The notes under the pieces are model-generated. The model saw only the letters and a list, made by a program, of their open reading frames with translations, was not told where the DNA came from and did not search any database. This document shows positions 7,274-7,800 of a DNA stretch of 7,800 bases, one piece after another; the stretch's first letter is position 1, and each line of letters begins with the position of its first letter. Source of the stretch: Opitutales bacterium (lineage in GTDB: Bacteria > Verrucomicrobiota > Verrucomicrobiia > Opitutales > JAFGAQ01); the NCBI GenBank assembly GCA_028704125.1, contig JAQVLM010000135.1:1-7800 (forward strand). The letters are read 5' to 3'. The translations under genes and the position numbers were made by a program.

Positions 7274-7361
7274 GGTCGGTTCCGGCACTGCGCTCGATTC
7301 GAGAATGACACCTGTTTCCGTATTCTTGGTTGGATGGTTCCTAATTTGAAATGTTTCGGAT
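7274..7361 (+). other. 88-bp gap between GH67 and uxuA genes
   Basis: This is the longest gap in the window. It contains an 11-base odd-centred palindrome, CTCGA-T-TCGAG (7293-7303), too short and without a following T-run to act as a terminator. TTGGTT (7326-7331) and TAATTT (7342-7347) look like promoter boxes but are only 10 bases apart, so no sigma-70 promoter is called. A four-codon reading frame ATG...TGA (7351-7365) overlaps the uxuA start by two bases and is probably chance. Confidence 0.35.
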
Positions 7362-7800
7362 ATGAAGATTGGACTGGGATTGTATCGTCACATGCTGACA
7401 CCGGAAAACTTCCGGTTTGCGAAACAGGCGGGTGCTACGCATATCGTGGCCCACCTCGTCGACTATTTCAAAGGAGGTGGCGGCCATTCCGCTTCTGATG
7501 ACCAGCCGATGGGAACGGACCGCGGTTGGGGCCTGGCGGGTGATCCAACGGCCCTGTGGACGGAGGCCGGGCTGGTTCAGTTGCGCAAGGATGTCGAGAC
7601 GGAGGGCCTTAAGCTTGAAGCGATCGAGAATTTTGATCCCGCGCATTGGCATGATATCCTGCTGGATGGCCCACTGCGTGCGAAGCACATTGAAAATGTG
7701 AAAACCATAATCCGCCGGATGGGCGCAGCCGGAATTCCCATCATGGGATACAACTTCAGTTTGGCGGGAGTCGCCGGCAGGGTGACTTTGCCTGGGGGAA
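7362..7800 (+). CDS. uxuA: D-mannonate dehydratase (UxuA family), 3' end cut by the window
   Basis: This cytoplasmic enzyme dehydrates D-mannonate to 2-keto-3-deoxy-D-gluconate (EC 4.2.1.8), a step in hexuronate catabolism. The first 146 codons are visible and the frame is open to the window edge. The translated start MKIGLGLYRHMLTPENFRFA, followed by AKQAGATHIVAHLVDYF, matches the N-terminus of the UxuA variants common in marine and gut polysaccharide degraders. The blocks EAIENFDPAHWHDILLDGP (about 87-105) and MGYNFSLAGVAG (about 128-139) also fit. UxuA is a TIM-barrel metal enzyme; its metal and catalytic residues lie mostly in the missing part, so function cannot be fully checked. Normal length is about 350-390 residues, so over half is missing. 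ATG at 7362 gives the family N-terminus; no Shine-Dalgarno sequence is properly spaced. Its place behind the GH67 gene suggests it handles the glucuronate released there. A related sugar isomerase/epimerase-like TIM barrel is the less likely alternative. Confidence 0.87.
   Translation, partial: MKIGLGLYRHMLTPENFRFAKQAGATHIVAHLVDYFKGGGGHSASDDQPMGTDRGWGLAGDPTALWTEAGLVQLRKDVETEGLKLEAIENFDPAHWHDILLDGPLRAKHIENVKTIIRRMGAAGIPIMGYNFSLAGVAGRVTLPGG

Noticed and set aside
7326..7347. Promoter-like boxes TTGGTT and TAATTT before uxuA
   Set aside because: The spacer is 10 bases instead of about 17, so they do not form a usable sigma-70 promoter.

Overview
The window carries five protein-coding genes, all on the + strand and closely spaced. 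Together they form most of a glucuronoxylan-oligosaccharide utilisation operon. In order they are: a GH52 beta-xylosidase (46-2172), a glycoside-pentoside-hexuronide (GPH) family sugar:cation symporter (2227-3741), a GH8 enzyme resembling reducing-end xylose-releasing exo-oligoxylanases (3742-5001), a GH67 alpha-glucuronidase with a signal peptide (5015-7273), and the first 146 codons of a UxuA-type D-mannonate dehydratase (7362 to the window edge). No stretch over 300 bases lacks a gene. I see no RNA genes, mobile elements, CRISPR arrays or regulator genes.

Organism: a bacterium of moderate to fairly high GC content. Clear Shine-Dalgarno sequences are missing before most starts, the GPH carrier has a long internal loop, and GH67, UxuA and GPH genes sit together without SusC/SusD genes. 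This suggests a member of the Verrucomicrobiota/Lentisphaerota/Kiritimatiellota side of the PVC group, or a comparable aquatic polysaccharide degrader. That placement is an inference from gene style; nothing in the window proves it. The Bacillus/Geobacillus type of xylan cluster uses the same enzyme families but different transport (ABC) and clearer ribosome binding sites.

Layout: 1-45 is a short upstream leader. The gaps are 54 bp (GH52 to GPH), 0 bp (GPH to GH8, where the stop codon is followed directly by tandem GTG-ATG starts), 13 bp (GH8 to GH67) and 88 bp (GH67 to uxuA). This spacing fits one transcript, with coupled translation at the GPH/GH8 junction. The 88-bp gap is the only place with room for an extra control site, but I found no convincing promoter or terminator there.

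How the genes work together (inferred from the families): GH67 removes (4-O-methyl-)glucuronic acid from the non-reducing end of aldouronic acids. The GPH carrier brings xylo-oligosaccharides or related pentosides through the inner membrane. GH8 trims xylo-oligosaccharides and GH52 hydrolyses xylobiose and short oligomers to xylose. UxuA serves the glucuronate -> fructuronate -> mannonate -> 2-keto-3-deoxygluconate route for the released uronic acid. Catalytic residues are intact in GH52 (E336, D496), GH8 (E96, D154, D291) and GH67 (E338, D412, E440). The pathway itself is known. The points of interest are the altered +1-site loop of the GH8 enzyme, the mixed cellular locations of the parts, the occurrence of the small GH52 family in this setting, and the extra loop in the carrier. 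I found no evidence of an entirely new type of system.
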